Positions 23,837 through 36,700 of a stretch of DNA of 64,000 bases are shown piece by piece. This DNA is from Perognathus longimembris pacificus (lineage: Eukaryota; Chordata; Mammalia; Rodentia; Heteromyidae). Every line of letters begins with the position of its first letter. The first letter of the stretch is position 1. The stretch lies in assembly GCF_023159225.1 (NCBI RefSeq), contig NC_063170.1:20366735-20430734 (forward strand). Reading direction: 5' to 3'. The notes under the pieces were generated by a model. That model worked only from the letters and a program-made list of their open reading frames with translations. It was not told the DNA's origin and searched no databases. The translations under genes were made by a program, and so were the position numbers.

Positions 23837-24942
23837 GGGTTTGCTGGATTCTTGATGGGGTGTTGGGTGCTGGAGTTCCCAGCTCACTATTCAGTTGGAA
23901 CGATTTGGGGTGCCTCCCTATTGTGACGGCACCATTTTCCCTCTCCCCAAAATGCTCTTTGCAAGTAATTCTATTCTGCTATCTGGAGGCAACAGAGCCT
24001 ACTGAAAAGTTAAGGAAACACACATCTTTCAAAACACATGCTGCTATGTAGGCTCTACTGGTCAGAGATAAAAATCCCTTCTAATTTGGAGATATCTGGA
24101 AGGTCCCTGGGGTTTCCAGTGGTTGACCGTGGCTCTGAGTCAGGACAGCCAGCCTGGCCTGGATCTTATCCTAGGTCCTTGCCGCTGAGTCATTATTTGT
24201 GGATAAAGCATGTGACAGACTAAGTGGAAGTACCTGGGCCTTGGGCTCCCAAGCACTTGCAAACACACACACACACGAGCACACACAGAGGGGCAGCTGG
24301 GTATGTGTGTAGTACACACATAATACACTCAAACATTCACACATTCCCTCCCCACCCCACTTCCATGCAACACAGGCGTATGTTATTCAGCCCAAAGCTG
24401 GAAATTCCCAGCCATTCACTTCTGTGTTTTTGTGTCTGGCCTCATTCTTCTGGGAATGTCCAAGTGACAGGGGAAGTTGAGGGTGGGGAGGAAACTAGAG
24501 TGTATGACTGGGGTGGGGGGTGGGAGAAAGGAGGACCTGGCTAGCTGCTACCAAATGGTCAGTCACTGGTTGGGGGTGGGGTAAGGACAGGGACTTGTGC
24601 AGGGAGCTGTGAGACCCGACTGTGGAGGGCAGTGCATGGTGGAGCTGGAGGTGGGGGTGGGTGGGGTTCCTGCAGCTTGAGGGTACAAATTCCCAGTGCC
24701 ACCAGCCACCCCCAGATCGGAAGTATGAAGTGAGTGTTGGGAGCTCACATGTCCAGACGTAGTGCTTAAGATCCACGTTCTGGAGAAAGAGCAAGGGGAG
24801 AGGTAAAGGTCATGGCAGAGAGAGAACTGCCCAGCACGTGGAAATATTAATAAATGGTGGCTATTGTTGTTCCTGTGTCAGATCACCTTAGTGGTTGGAA
24901 TCGCTTCCGTTTGTTCACTGCTTCTGCAACTGAAAGAGAAAC

Positions 24943-24943
<1 letters not shown>

Positions 24944-24988
<45 letters not shown>
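24944..24988. repeat. (CA)n microsatellite
   Basis: About 20 uninterrupted CA units. Confidence 0.95.
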
Positions 24989-25294
24989 GCACACACGTAC
25001 AGCACACTTCCTGTCTGCCATCAAAAGACAGGGCCAGCTGCAATCATTCAAAGTCTGAGGTGGCTGCAGCCTGCTCCTTCCCGGGAGGGGTGCATGAACT
25101 GGGAGTTTGGGGGAAGCAGAACTAGCTCCCCACTGCTATAGGACAGCTTAACATCAATCACAGATTCCCACAGGAACCACAAACTCAAACCTGGGAGACC
25201 GGGCGGGGCTTGGCAGGCAGCCTGGTTTCAGGGACCAGCAGAAAGTAGAAACAAAACCCTGTACAAAATCTCCTGGGATCTGCTATTGACTGCT

Positions 25295-25500
25295 TTTTCT
25301 TTTCTTTTGTTTTGTGCCCATCCTGGGGCTTGAACTGAGGCTCTGGGTGCTGTCCCTGAGCTCTTTTGCTCAAGGCTAGCACTCTACCACTTTGAACCAC
25401 AGTGCCACTTCATTTTCGGAGTAGTTTATTGGAGATAAGAGTCTCATGGACTTTCCTGCCCAGGCTGGCTTTAAACCAGAATCAGATCCTCTAAGTCATC
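25295..25500 (-). mobile_element. 7SL/tRNA chimeric SINE
   Basis: ggggcttgaactgaggctct, tagcactctaccactttgaa, catggactttcctgcccagg. Confidence 0.82.
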
Positions 25501-25559
25501 TGACAGAACACAGGGAAGTGAATTTGTGTGTGCAGTTTCTTGACACTAATATATTCCTC

Positions 25560-25768
25560 CTTTTTTTTTTTATTTTGCCAGTCCTAGGGCTTGAACTCAG
25601 GGCCTGGGCACTGTTCCTGAGCTTCTTTTGCTAAAGGCTAGCGCTCTACCACTTGAGCCACTGCACTACTTTTGGCTTTCTCTGTTTATGTGATACTGAG
25701 GAATCAAACCCAGGGCTTCATGCATATTAGGCAAGTACTCTATCTCTAAGCCACATTCCCAGCTCTAG
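25560..25768 (-). mobile_element. Dimeric tRNA-derived SINE
   Basis: T tract, agtcctagggcttgaactca, through to gccacattcccagctc. Confidence 0.87.
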
Positions 25769-25857
25769 TCCTCTAATTTAAAAAAGTAATAACATGTAGA
25801 CATTGAAGCTAAGATGTTCTAAGATGGCAATTTGTCCTGATATGCAATAAACTTTTA

Positions 25858-26092
25858 CTTTTGGCTGGCCCTGGGGCTTGAACTCAAGGCCTGATCGCCA
25901 TCCCTGAGCTTTTGTACTTAAGACTGGAGCTCTATCACTTGAACCACAGCTCCACTTCTGGCTTTTTTTTTTTTTAAGTGGTGAATTAGAGATAAGAGTC
26001 TTGTGGACTTTGCTGCTCCAGTTGGCTTTGGATTACAATCCTCTCAGATCTCAGCCTCTTGAGTAGCTAGGATTACAGGCGTGAACCACTTG
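25858..26092 (-). mobile_element. 7SL/tRNA chimeric SINE
   Basis: Complete copy ending tagctaggattacaggcgtg on the plus strand. Confidence 0.87.
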
Positions 26093-26699
26093 CACGGGTT
26101 GCAGTCAACTATGAGAAGGCATTTAGGCAGAGCAGCTCCAGTTCTCAGGTCGCGGTGAGAGAACGCGCCGCTTGGAATCCACGAAGTGCTGTCTGTCCGC
26201 AGGTGGGGTGGCATGGGCGCTTGTGCTGTTCCCAACCTGCACAGCGGCTCCTGGCAGCCACCAGGAGGGTCACACCAGTCACGTCCCTGCACCCCCAGGT
26301 CCCCGGAGAAAGCCATCTTCCGTCTGTGACTCGAGGCAGTGGTCCCATTTGTTCCCCTGGGTCACTGGCTCATCCCTGACAGTGACACCAACATCCCTGA
26401 GAGGGCTCCACACACACAGAATGGGACTTCACGAGCCACAGACATCACACCACGTTGCTACAGGCCCAGAGAAGTGAAGGTCCTGACCCAACTGCACTCA
26501 GCTGGGCAGAACAGAGCCTAGGCATGGGCCCAACCTGCCTGACTTTCACTCCCAGAGCCCCTGGGCTAATTGTAAAAGAAAACAAAACAAAACAAAAAAC
26601 TCTGCTCCCTCACAAGATGGGGCGGAGACAGGGCACCTCGGCCCTCCCCATGTTACCTCCCACCCCCAAGCCAGCCCCAGAAAAAGCCCCCGCGTTTGA

Positions 26700-28545
26700 C
26701 TCACAAGACTTTTAAATTTTATTAGTAAAATACAAAATGGCACAGACATCGATAATGAGGGCTGAAAAAGCAAAAGGACCCATCACTTCCTTCCAAAGTT
26801 CTCCCCAGCTTGTCCCTGTCCTTCTGGGAGGAGCCACAGCCAGGGAAGGGGGAACCCCTTCCCTCATCAGTCCTCAAAGGCTGTCCTAGCCAGCAGGGCA
26901 AAGGTGGGATGAGAGGGTTTGTTCCTTTCCTCATTCCTCCCTCCCTAGCCCACAGCTGTTTGCATCTACCTGCCAAGGTGTGAGTCACTGGCCCTGCCCA
27001 GGAGAGGCTCTGCAGGTGGAGGACAAAGGCCAGTCTTGGGGACAAACATGATGAGCTGCCACCAGGGGCCCCAAGAAGCGGGTCTGCAGGTCCAGCTCTG
27101 GCTGTGGGGTGCTGGCCAGACCCCTCACCTCCAGGTGAGGCCATCTTCAGCAGCCACCAAACCAGCCCTGGACTTTGTGGCCACTGCCCCTCCCTCCCCT
27201 GTCCTCCTCACAAGGTGAAGTCCCTTCCACAGATACACACAGGACTTCCCGTTCACCTTCTGTGAGGGCAAAGGTGAGAGAAGGATTCAGGGCGGGGTGC
27301 TTTCTGGGGACTAAAGGTAAGACGGGGACTAGGGCCACAGGAAAGCCCCTGGCTGTGTGAGACCACAGCAAGCCATAGCTTACCTGGGTCCCTAAAGAGA
27401 GGCCCAGAGGGTGGCCCTCCAGCAGCTTATCCCTGGCTCCTTTCACGCAGCGCCATGGCCTGGAGGTGGGGGGGGGGTGCCCTCTGCCTCCCTCCCCACC
27501 CCTCTCATCCTTCTGGATGGGCTATAGGGGTAGAGTAGGGAGCCTGGCCAGGATACAGAGGGATTTCAGAGCTGCCTTCTAACTCCTGCAGTTCCCCAGC
27601 CCAGGCATGACTTAGGGGGCCCACAGGGCAAAACCCAATCTGTCAAACCACTGCTTGCCCACAAGGTCCAAATAAGTGCCCGTCTACTGGCCAGCATTGG
27701 CTGTCCTCGGTGCTGTGCTGGTGAAGGCTGGGGGCTGTGTCCAGGGTCTGGGGCAAAGGGATGTGTGGTGTCAGTGGGTGCAAGCTATGGCCACCTGCCA
27801 GCCATCCTCTTCTCCTTCACAGATGGGGGCCCTGTTGCAGGAAGGGTGCAGCTGGGGCTGGAAGCCCAGCCATCAGACAAAACCAACTTTTACTACCAGG
27901 AAAAAATAAAAATAAAAACAAAACACTACCCCAAAGTCACCAAGACACCCTCATCTATCTTTCTGTGACACCAGCAGCTCTGCAAGTGGCAGTCCCAGGA
28001 CACACAGCACTGGCCTCATGCAAGACAAGACGGGACCGGGTTGGGAGGTGGGTTCTGTACAAGCGCCGGGAAGAGGGAGATAGCACCGCAGCTGCCCGGG
28101 AGAGGCTGGCGACTGCAGCAGGACCAGGAGATGCAGGAAGTCTGCGGGCAGAAGGGGTCAGGGTGGAGGGGCCGGGCCAGCTGCTTCTTTGGGAGATGGA
28201 AGGGCCACGTGCTCACAGGGTGAAGAGGGTCAGGAGCTAGGCAGTCAATAAATAATTGCTCACTGGGGCCAGGACAGTGTTAGGGAGCCTCTAACCAGCC
28301 AGCAGCAGAGGAGTGTTCAGGTCTGGGAGCATGTGGAGGCCACCTCCTCTGTCCCCCACAGGTGGAGAAAGGTCAAGGGTGGCCTCCTGGGCCACCCCTG
28401 GGGACTTGGAGCAGCTGGAGGATCCTGGCTCTCCATTCCTATCATTCCAGCTCAGGCCAGGCCCTTGGGGTGAGGGTGGGTATGAAGGTGGGGGGGCCCC
28501 AGGCACCTTCTGAATCAAACGACTGGATGCGGGCAGATGGGCTGC
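26700..28545 (-). other. CX3CL1: CX3CL1 3' untranslated region
   Basis: About 1.85 kb from the stop codon to the first good polyadenylation signal, similar to the long 3' UTR of human fractalkine mRNA. No SINE or LINE was recognised inside it, unlike all surrounding intergenic DNA, which fits a conserved transcribed region. The cleavage site near 26700 is estimated. Confidence 0.7.
26718..26723 (-). terminator. CX3CL1: CX3CL1 polyadenylation signal AATAAA
   Basis: tttatt on the plus strand reads AATAAA on the gene strand, in an AT-rich context. It is the first good signal found downstream of the stop codon. Confidence 0.75.
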
Positions 28546-29557
28546 TCACACTGGCACCAGAACATACGAGTTGCTGCCACAGCTGCGGGGGACGTAGCGA
28601 AGGCCTTCTATCATCTCCCCCGCCATCTTGCGGGGGCAGCCCTGAAGGCTCTGGTAAGCAAACATGGCCACCCCCAAGCAGAAGAGGAGACCAAGGAAGG
28701 CCAGCAGCCCCACTGCCTGCCTCCGGGTGGCTGCCTGCGAGTCGGGGACAGGCGTCATGAGGACACTGAGCCTCTGGGGGTCTGCTGTGGCATGGATGGG
28801 CTCCTCAGCCTTGGGGGCCCAGCTGCCAGAAGCCACTGGCTCCCTGCTAGGGGTCCCTTCCGCGGAGCTGGGGACCACAGAAGGATGAGCCATACTACCA
28901 GGCCCCCAGTCCTGGAAAACATTGGTGTGAGCTGGAGCAGGGCCCATCTCCTCAGATTCTAGAGAGTTCTCCGGGCTGGGGCTCTGTTCCTGGACCCATC
29001 CTGGTTGGCCTACAGATCCAACATTCTCCTCTGGAGCTAGCTGTGAAATGGTGGGGGTCTGGATGGAGGGAGCCTGGGTGGAGGGGGCCTGGGTGGAGGA
29101 GGCCTGGGGGGAGGGAGCCTCAACCCGGAGGCCAGAACCCTGCCACTCCATGGTAGTAGACATGGCACCTGTATGGAAAATCTCCGTGCCCTCAGGCCCG
29201 CCTATAGGCCCTCCATCGTGAGCCTCGGAAGCCGGGGGCCACCTAGTCCCCAGGGATGTAGTCATTTCTACCAGCAGCTCCGGGGATGTCCCCGTGGGCC
29301 TCCACTCCTCCTGGGAAGAAGCCGTCATCTCGGAACTCCTGCTCTCCCCGGTGGCAGAGTCAGGCTCTGCCACGGCAGGCCGGGGTGGTTCCCTGAAGGT
29401 CGGGGTGGCCCCTGGCTTCACCACACCGATTTGCTTCTCAAAGGTGCCACCGTTCTGACTCAGCGCAGCCGCCCTCCGGTCCAGATGCTTCATGGCTTCT
29501 TGGACCCACTGCTCCTCTGGGTTAGCACAGAAGAGTCTGTGCAGTCGCGTCTCCAAG
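28546..29557 (-). CDS. CX3CL1: CX3CL1 coding exon 3 (end of chemokine domain, mucin stalk, TM, tail)
   Basis: The acceptor TAG lies at 29558-29560. The exon starts inside the chemokine domain (LETRLHRLFCANPEEQW), supplies Cys74, the full stalk with the EEMGPAPAH and SREPVASGSW segments typical of fractalkine, the membrane helix and the tail. The stop codon is at 28546-28548. The open frame continues past 29557 into the intron, but the splice acceptor and homology fix the boundary. Confidence 0.96.
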
Positions 29558-32500
29558 CTACAAAGGAAGAGGGCAGGGACCCAGTGATGCCCAGATACCA
29601 GCAAGCCAGGCTGGGGTGGCAAGGGGCCCAGGACACACAGGTGAGCAGACCTTGCTGGAACCCCAATGCCACTTACTGGGATGAAGCCTGGGCCAATCAG
29701 CCTCCGGGGCCTGAGGCCTAACCTGAAACATGGAGTCAGGCTTGTCTACCTTAGGGGACCTTTCACCCCAGAAGAACTAGGACAGAGGTATTCTCAGGAG
29801 GAAGGACTCCCCCACACACTTTCTGTCAGTCATGGGGCTTGAACTCAGGGCCTGGGTGCTGTTCCTAAGCTTTTTGCTCAAGGCCCCAGTGCCAGCATAA
29901 AAATATTATTATTATTATTAACAATAATAACAACAACAGTGTTAATGGCCTTATGGTTCCCATTGTGCCAGGGGTCTCTGATGGGGAAAAGACGCCACAG
30001 GTGTTCTCTGGCACCAGGTATAGACAGGTGGGCTCTGCAGTGGGGTCTCCTCACTCTGGAAGTTGACGTCACCAAGCTCCTTTCCCTGGTTCGCCTCTGG
30101 ACCTCCTTTCCCAGTGTGTGCCCTGGGCTAGAGCCCTATGTCTGGTGGCCCCATTGGGATCTTTTTTTTTTTTTTTTTTTTGGCCAGTCCTGGGCCTTGG
30201 ACTCAGGGCCCGAGCACCGTCCCTGGCTTCTTCCCGCTCAAGGCTAGCACTCTGCCACTTGAGCCACAGCGCCACTTCTGGCCGTTTTCTGTATATGTGG
30301 TGCTGGGGAATCGAACCTAGGGCCTCGTGTATCCGAGGCAGGCACTCTTGCCACTAGGCTATATCCCCAGCCCCCCCATTGGGATCTTGAGTGTTGTCTG
30401 AAGCTGTGTGGCTGGCTCACCCCCAAGGCTATGAGGGAGAGCTGGCTGAGCCCCTTCCTCTGTGCCACAGCCTGAAAGATAGCTGTGGGGCCCCATTTTA
30501 CAGATGGGCAAATCAAGGTGGGATGTGCCTGGCTCCAGGATGCTAGGAAGCCAGAGAAGTCCAAGAAGCCGGGGTGGCCCTGCGGATCCCATTAGGGGGG
30601 ACCATGTTGCCCCTCTCCTACTTCCCAGGTCTCCTCACCAAGAAGACAGAAGCAAGTACTTGGAGGCATCTGGGGGAAGCTATCCTTGATGGGTGAGGAG
30701 AAAAGCCAGGCAGGAGCAGGCTCCATACCTGTTAGAAACTGCATGAGTAAGGAGAGGACATGCTGGGCTACATGCAGAGGGCCACGGGCCACTTCCTGCT
30801 GTCAGACCTGGCTGGCCCAGACTGTGGAGGGCCCAGAGTCGTCCTGGTGAAGGACCTCAGGTCTAGGTTATTGGGGCAGTGATCCCAAGATACCCCAAGA
30901 GGATCAAGGGGCCACGATGGTCAGAACGCTCTAACAGCCAAAATAAAATGGTTCAGTGATTGTGTGTGTGTGTGTGAGCACACGCGCGTGCATGCCCGCG
31001 CGCTGGGGCTTGAACTCACAGCTTTGTGCTCTCCTTTAGCTGTTTTGCTCAAGGCTAGCTCTCTACCACTTGAGCCACAGCTCTACTTCTGTTTTGTTTT
31101 GTTTTGGGGCTGTATTAATTGGTGATAAGAGTCTCCTAGACTTTCCAGCCTGGGGCTGGCTTTGAACCGCAATCCTCAAATCTGAGCCTCCAGCATTGCT
31201 AGAATTATAGGCATGAGCTACTAGCCCCAGGGTACAAGAACACTTATCTTGATCTGGCCCCAAAGCCTCCTAGGGCTCTGTGTCCTTGCCTGTCACATGG
31301 TGCTGGTGACCTCAGCCACTTGGCCCTGCCAAGCACTGGAGAGACATTAGCTCCTTCACTGTCCCAGCTTCCATGTTACAGAGAAGGAAACCAACTGTAG
31401 AAGACAGGCAGTGCAATCAGGGGCCAGGACCTGTACTGCAAGATCCAAGCTTTGCTTCCCCACTCCCAGGGATTCTAATGGGGGGCCCTGGCCACAGCCC
31501 AGGAGGAATGAGCCCTGCCAGTGGCTGCTTCAGGCCCATAAACTGTGCCATTCTGGAAGCCACCCCTCACCTCCATCCATGGCACAGATACTAGGGCCAG
31601 TGAGGTGCCTGGGGGGGGAGGGAGCAAGGGCAGCATGTTGAGAGGCCTTTGGGGCGGAGCAGGTTGAGGTGGGCAGGGGTGGAGGCAGGGGTGGAGGGGC
31701 TGCTGGGAGCCAGGGTGCCCACGGTACCTACATGATGGCACGCTTGCCGCAGGACTCCTGGTTCTGCCGGTAGTGGATGAGCAAATTCACAGGGATCCTG
31801 GGGGTCATCTTGTGGCACGTGATGTTGCATTTCGTCACGCCCAGGTGCTGTCCTGTGTCCACAGAGACCTCTGGTCACCAGGGCTGCCCAGGGGCAGCTG
31901 GTTTCTAGTGTCCCCACCATACCACCCAAGACAGAGCCCCACACCCTAAACAGCCTCTTCCTCCACCCAAGTGGGATGGGCCTCTAGTTTCCATAACAGA
32001 CAATTACTATATACACTCTCACTGAGGCTCAGGAACTGGTGAAGAGGAGTCTTATATATTCATTCATTCATTTATTTATTGCCAGTCCTGGGGCTTGAAC
32101 TCAGGGCCTAAGCACTGTCCCTGGCTTCTTTTTGCTCAAGGCCAGCACTCTACCACTTGAGCCACAGTCCCACTTTCAGCTTTTTCTGTGTATGTGGTGG
32201 TGAGGAATCAAACCAAGGGCTTTATGCATGTGAGGCAAGCACTCGACCACTAGGCCACGTTCCCAGCCCTCGGTGTCTTTTCTAATGAAGTTGTAAGTGA
32301 AGGAACAGGCTCTCCTGCCAGGCCTGTTCCTGTGCTCTGGGCCCATGCCCCTGCCCATCTCCCTTGCCTGGCCTTCCCCTTCACCTGCTTAGCCACGGCC
32401 CCATGAGTGGGCCCTGCTTCTCCTTCTTGGGCAGCTTCCTGTTCAAGGCTCTCAGACCTTTATCCATCCCAACACATTTCCTATGTCCACATCGTGTGAG

Positions 32501-33747
32501 CACACACACCAACAAGCATGCTGGCACATACATGCACCCGACCCCACATGTGTGCACACGCAGCCAGGCAAGATGCTTGTTAAATAGGTTAACTGCAGCC
32601 ACCATGCGAGGGCGGGGCTTCTGCTGGATGCACACCCCAGGAGAAGAGGCACTGGCAAGCCAGATACCAAGGGCTCTCACATGCAATTCTAGCCACGAGG
32701 CAGGCTGAGAAGGGGAGGATCGTGGTGATAGCCAGTCCAGGCAGAAAAGTCCACCAGACTCTTTCTCCCAGCAACTTCTGGAGGTCTAAAATAGGAGGAT
32801 CATGATCCAGGCACTTCCAAGACCAGAAGTGACATCTTATTTCAAAAATAACCTGGGAAGCCAGATACCAGTAGGTGGCTCAGGCATGCAATCCTAGCTA
32901 CTCAGGAGGGGGCTGAGATCTGAGGATCCTGGTTCAAAGCCAGTCCAGACAGGAAGTCTGTGAGATTCTTATCACCAAATAATCACTAAAATGCTGGAAG
33001 TAGAACTGTGGCTCAAGTGGTATAGTGCTAGCTTTGAGCCACAAAGCTCATGGACAGCACCCAGGCCCTGAGTTCAAGCCCCAGACTGGCACAGAATAAA
33101 GTGGTGGTGGGGGGCTGGAAGAATGGCACAAGGACTAAGAATATGAGACAGAAAGGAGGAGGAGGAGGAGGAGGAGGAGGAGGAGGAGGAGGAGGAGGAG
33201 GAGCACATCCTTGAGGAAGGATGACATAATGGGGTGAGCAGGGCATGCAAATGACTGAGTACCAAGTGAAACAATGGGACACACAGGACAGGTATGAAGG
33301 TGGCAGGTGACTAGACCCAATTATTTCACATAACATTTGATGCATTTGCATTCCATTTCCATCCCATTTCTGCCTCTCTCACTCCTCAAACCTCTCCAGC
33401 ACGCTGAGCGCACACGGAGTGTGTGCTGTGTGTGTGCACACTGTGTGTGCGCTGGAAGCTCAGGAACAGTGGGTACAAAAAAATGAGGAAGAGCTTGAGT
33501 TCAGTCAGGTTTCTAGAGGGTTTGCAAACACTGAGAATCCAAGCCTGTGAGGAAGACACAGGAGGACTGAAGCAGCCTCAGGCCTTATCTGAAAAACTGC
33601 TGAAGTTAAACAAGGCTGGGGGTGTGGCTCAAGGGGTAGAGCACCTGCCTGGGTAAAACCCTGAGTTCCAAATCCAGTACCACCACATAATTAAATCCCA
33701 ACACAACAAAACTGGCAAATACCAATCACACACACACGCATGCGCAG

Positions 33748-33797
<50 letters not shown>

Positions 33798-36700
33798 CCA
33801 GGAACCTGCCACCTCCTCTCGCCATGGCTCCCTGTTGTCACGGCCCACCCCTCTTGTGGGAAGGTGTTTCGGGCTGTAGGCCTGGGCTGGGTCCTCCAGG
33901 GGCTACACTGTCATTGCTAGGATGGACGGAAGACTGTTTCTGAGGAGCCCGATAGGAAATCACACTGCTGTTTCCCCAGTGGGTTTCCAGTGTGGTCCGG
34001 CTGTGGCCTCCTTCGGTCCTGGGAACGGGGCCAGGTGGCCACCCCTGCCCAGGCCTGGCAAGTGTCCTCCTGGAAGCCCAGGACAGGTGGCCCTGCTCAG
34101 CCTGTGACACAGGGGAAGAAAGGCTGTGCCACCGGTGAGAGGAGCCCCCAGAGCCCACCTGCATGGCTGCCAAGAGCCAGCCATAAAGGCACGCAGGCCC
34201 CCGAGTCCCCACCTTCCACCTCAGTGCTCGTGGCTGAGCTCAGGGCTGGGTCCTGCCAAGAAAGCTGTGTGCAAACCCAGGAGGCCTTTCCCCTCCTGCG
34301 GCCAAAGTGTGTTTTCCTACAAAGGCCCCCGGCCCGCCGGTCATCTGCTCTCTAATGAGCATCAGGAGAAAAGCAGGCACCTCATCTGTCTTGGTGTTCA
34401 CTTTCTTTTCTAGCAACAAGCACAAAGTAGGTATTCAATAAATGTTCATAAAATGAAGTCCCACTTACCCATCCACACATCCATCCATCTATCCACCTAC
34501 CTGCTCATCCATCTACCTGCCATTTCGCCATCACCCATCCATCTACTATCTCTCCATCATCCATCCATTCACCATCCCTCCCTCATCCATCCATCCCTCC
34601 CTCTTTCCACTTATTTCTCCCTCCCTTCACCCCACCTTCACCCTACTCATCCATTCGTCTACCATCTCTCCATCATCCATGTACTCATCCACTCTCTCTC
34701 CATTATCCATCATCCACCCTATATCATTCATTCAGCCATTTCTCCCTTCTTCCCTCCATCCCATCCACACATCTACCTACCCATTCACCCTGTCCTGACA
34801 ATCTCCTGCTCACTCTGTATACCTAGCGACTCCTCTCAACTTCTACTCATTCTCATCCACCCACCTACCCACTCCAGGCACCCACCTGCCACCTGTCCAT
34901 CTTCTCCACCCATTCATCTCCCACAAGCCCATTCACTCATCATCCATCCACCCATCCACCTACCATCCTGGCATCCATCCATCCACCCATCCACCCCCTC
35001 CCTCCCGCCGTCCCTTCCTCCCTCGTGGCTCACAGGCACATGCTGAAATACTTCTGAGTCCACACAGACTCTTGTCTCAAGCCCTGATCTCTTCCTGAGC
35101 AGGTGCTGGGGCTGGGTTGGTAGCCAGCACCTCCATCCCCATAAACGCCATCTGACTGCCCTTCATCCAGTCAGCCAAGCACTGCTCCCTCCTCTGGCCT
35201 GGCCCTGTGCTGGGTGCTGCGAGGAGGCCCAGAGGCATGAACAAGGCCGGTCTCTGCCCTCTGAAGGCTCCCAGCCCTACAGGCAGGTAGAAGACACCAA
35301 ACCAGGATCAAAGCTTGGCAGAGAGGGGGTGCACCTACTGTGGATCAAACCCCGTTTGATCCTGCACCTGCATATCTGGCTCTTATTAATTCTCAACTGC
35401 CCTGCAAAAGGAGTATCGTTATCTCTTTCTTTTGGGTGCAGAAGCTAAGAATCAGAGAGGTTAAGCCACTTGCCCTGGGCCACACAGCTATTAGTGGCAG
35501 AACATTTTCCACCCAGGACCTGGAGATGCCAGCCTTGCCACAGATACCTGGTAGAAACACCAGGTTCCAGAACATAGTACAATCTTACTGGGGTGTGTGT
35601 GGGGGAGAGTGGGAATCAGGAAGGAGAGACCAGAGATGAGGCCATGTAAGAGATGAGGTGAGAGCTAAAGGCTGAGAAGCAGAGCCAGTGGCCTGGGCCA
35701 CTGGGTTTGGAGGCCCTGCGTCACGTGTGGCAGTGTCTCTGGCTCTACCCACTAGATGCCAGGAGGATTGCCCAACTGAAATCAGCGAGAGCTTTGAGAC
35801 AACCAAAACGTCTCCAAAAACTGTCAAATAGGAGGGGCAAAATTACCCACTAAGGACCCTGCGCTAGCTTTCTCCCTCTTCCTCTCCCCTGCCCCCCTCT
35901 TCCTTTCTCCCCTCTCCCCCTCTCCCCCTTGCTCCTTTGATAATCTCTTCTAAGGACCAAAGGCTTTACTGACTTCTTTTGTGTAGTGTCCATCTTCTCT
36001 TCTGGAATTTCGGCACCCTAAGAGCCAGGACCTTTGTCCCCTTCATTCCCTGGTGGCCCTGGCCCCCAGAGGTGTGCTTGTCACTTAGTGGGCACCGAGC
36101 ACAAATGCACGGACACAATGCAGTATTGCTTTGTGACACAGAAACCGCAACCCACAGAGACACAGAGGACGGCTTGTTGACATTGGATGGGGGCCTGGAT
36201 CTGACATCAGAACGCATCCTCCCCTGCCCCTCCACCCCCACCGTGAGCAGTGGCGAAGGCTCTAGCAGCTGAAAACAGATTTTTCTTTTCTTTTTCTTGC
36301 TGGGACTTGAGTGGGAGTGAATGCGTCAGTGCTGGGGAGAAAAATTCCCTGCTTTGACTTGCATCCGCAGGTTTGTTATATAAAGCGCGGAGCGGCCGCC
36401 TGACACAGCCCTGCAGAACCACACTGGGGGCTGACGCAGCTGCCTTGAAGCCGGGCCCCCGCTGGGAGCTCAGACAGGGCCTGGTGAAACGTCTGGTTTT
36501 CTACTGCAGGGGAAACTGAGGATCTGGAAGGTTGGCATGACGCTCAGCACCTCTCAGCAAAGCCAGGGCAGGAATCTGAGGGTCCTCAGGCCGGAGGACC
36601 TCCTAGACTAGAATCCTCCTCTGTCCCCCATATGCCTGCTTAGACTCAGTAGCTTCTTCACCACAGAGACAGTAGCTGTCCATAGTTACAGTAGCTGGGA

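Larger units (their letters stand above)
15380..23948 (-). mobile_element. Full-length, inactive L1 LINE (copy 3) with nested insertions
   Basis: The 3' UTR starts at about 15380, ORF2 runs about 15855-20060, ORF1 about 20290-21900, and the GC-rich 5' region reaches 23948. The direct repeat aaaatgctc at 15371-15379 and 23949-23957 brackets it. Inserted inside are SINEs at 17890-18120, 20068-20270 and 23625-23836 and an LTR-like element at 21023-21483. Frames are broken at several points. Confidence 0.92.
23960..26699. other. Intergenic downstream of CX3CL1
   Basis: A CA repeat, three SINEs and otherwise unique sequence; no exon was recognised. Confidence 0.6.

Noticed and set aside
11420..26699. 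CCL17 exons
   Set aside because: No minus-strand CC signature (ECCL) or IC.DP exon 3 signature was found by eye; only unique non-coding and L1 sequence.
34453..35046. 197-codon frame of HPSIH type
   Set aside because: Translation of the CATC repeat.
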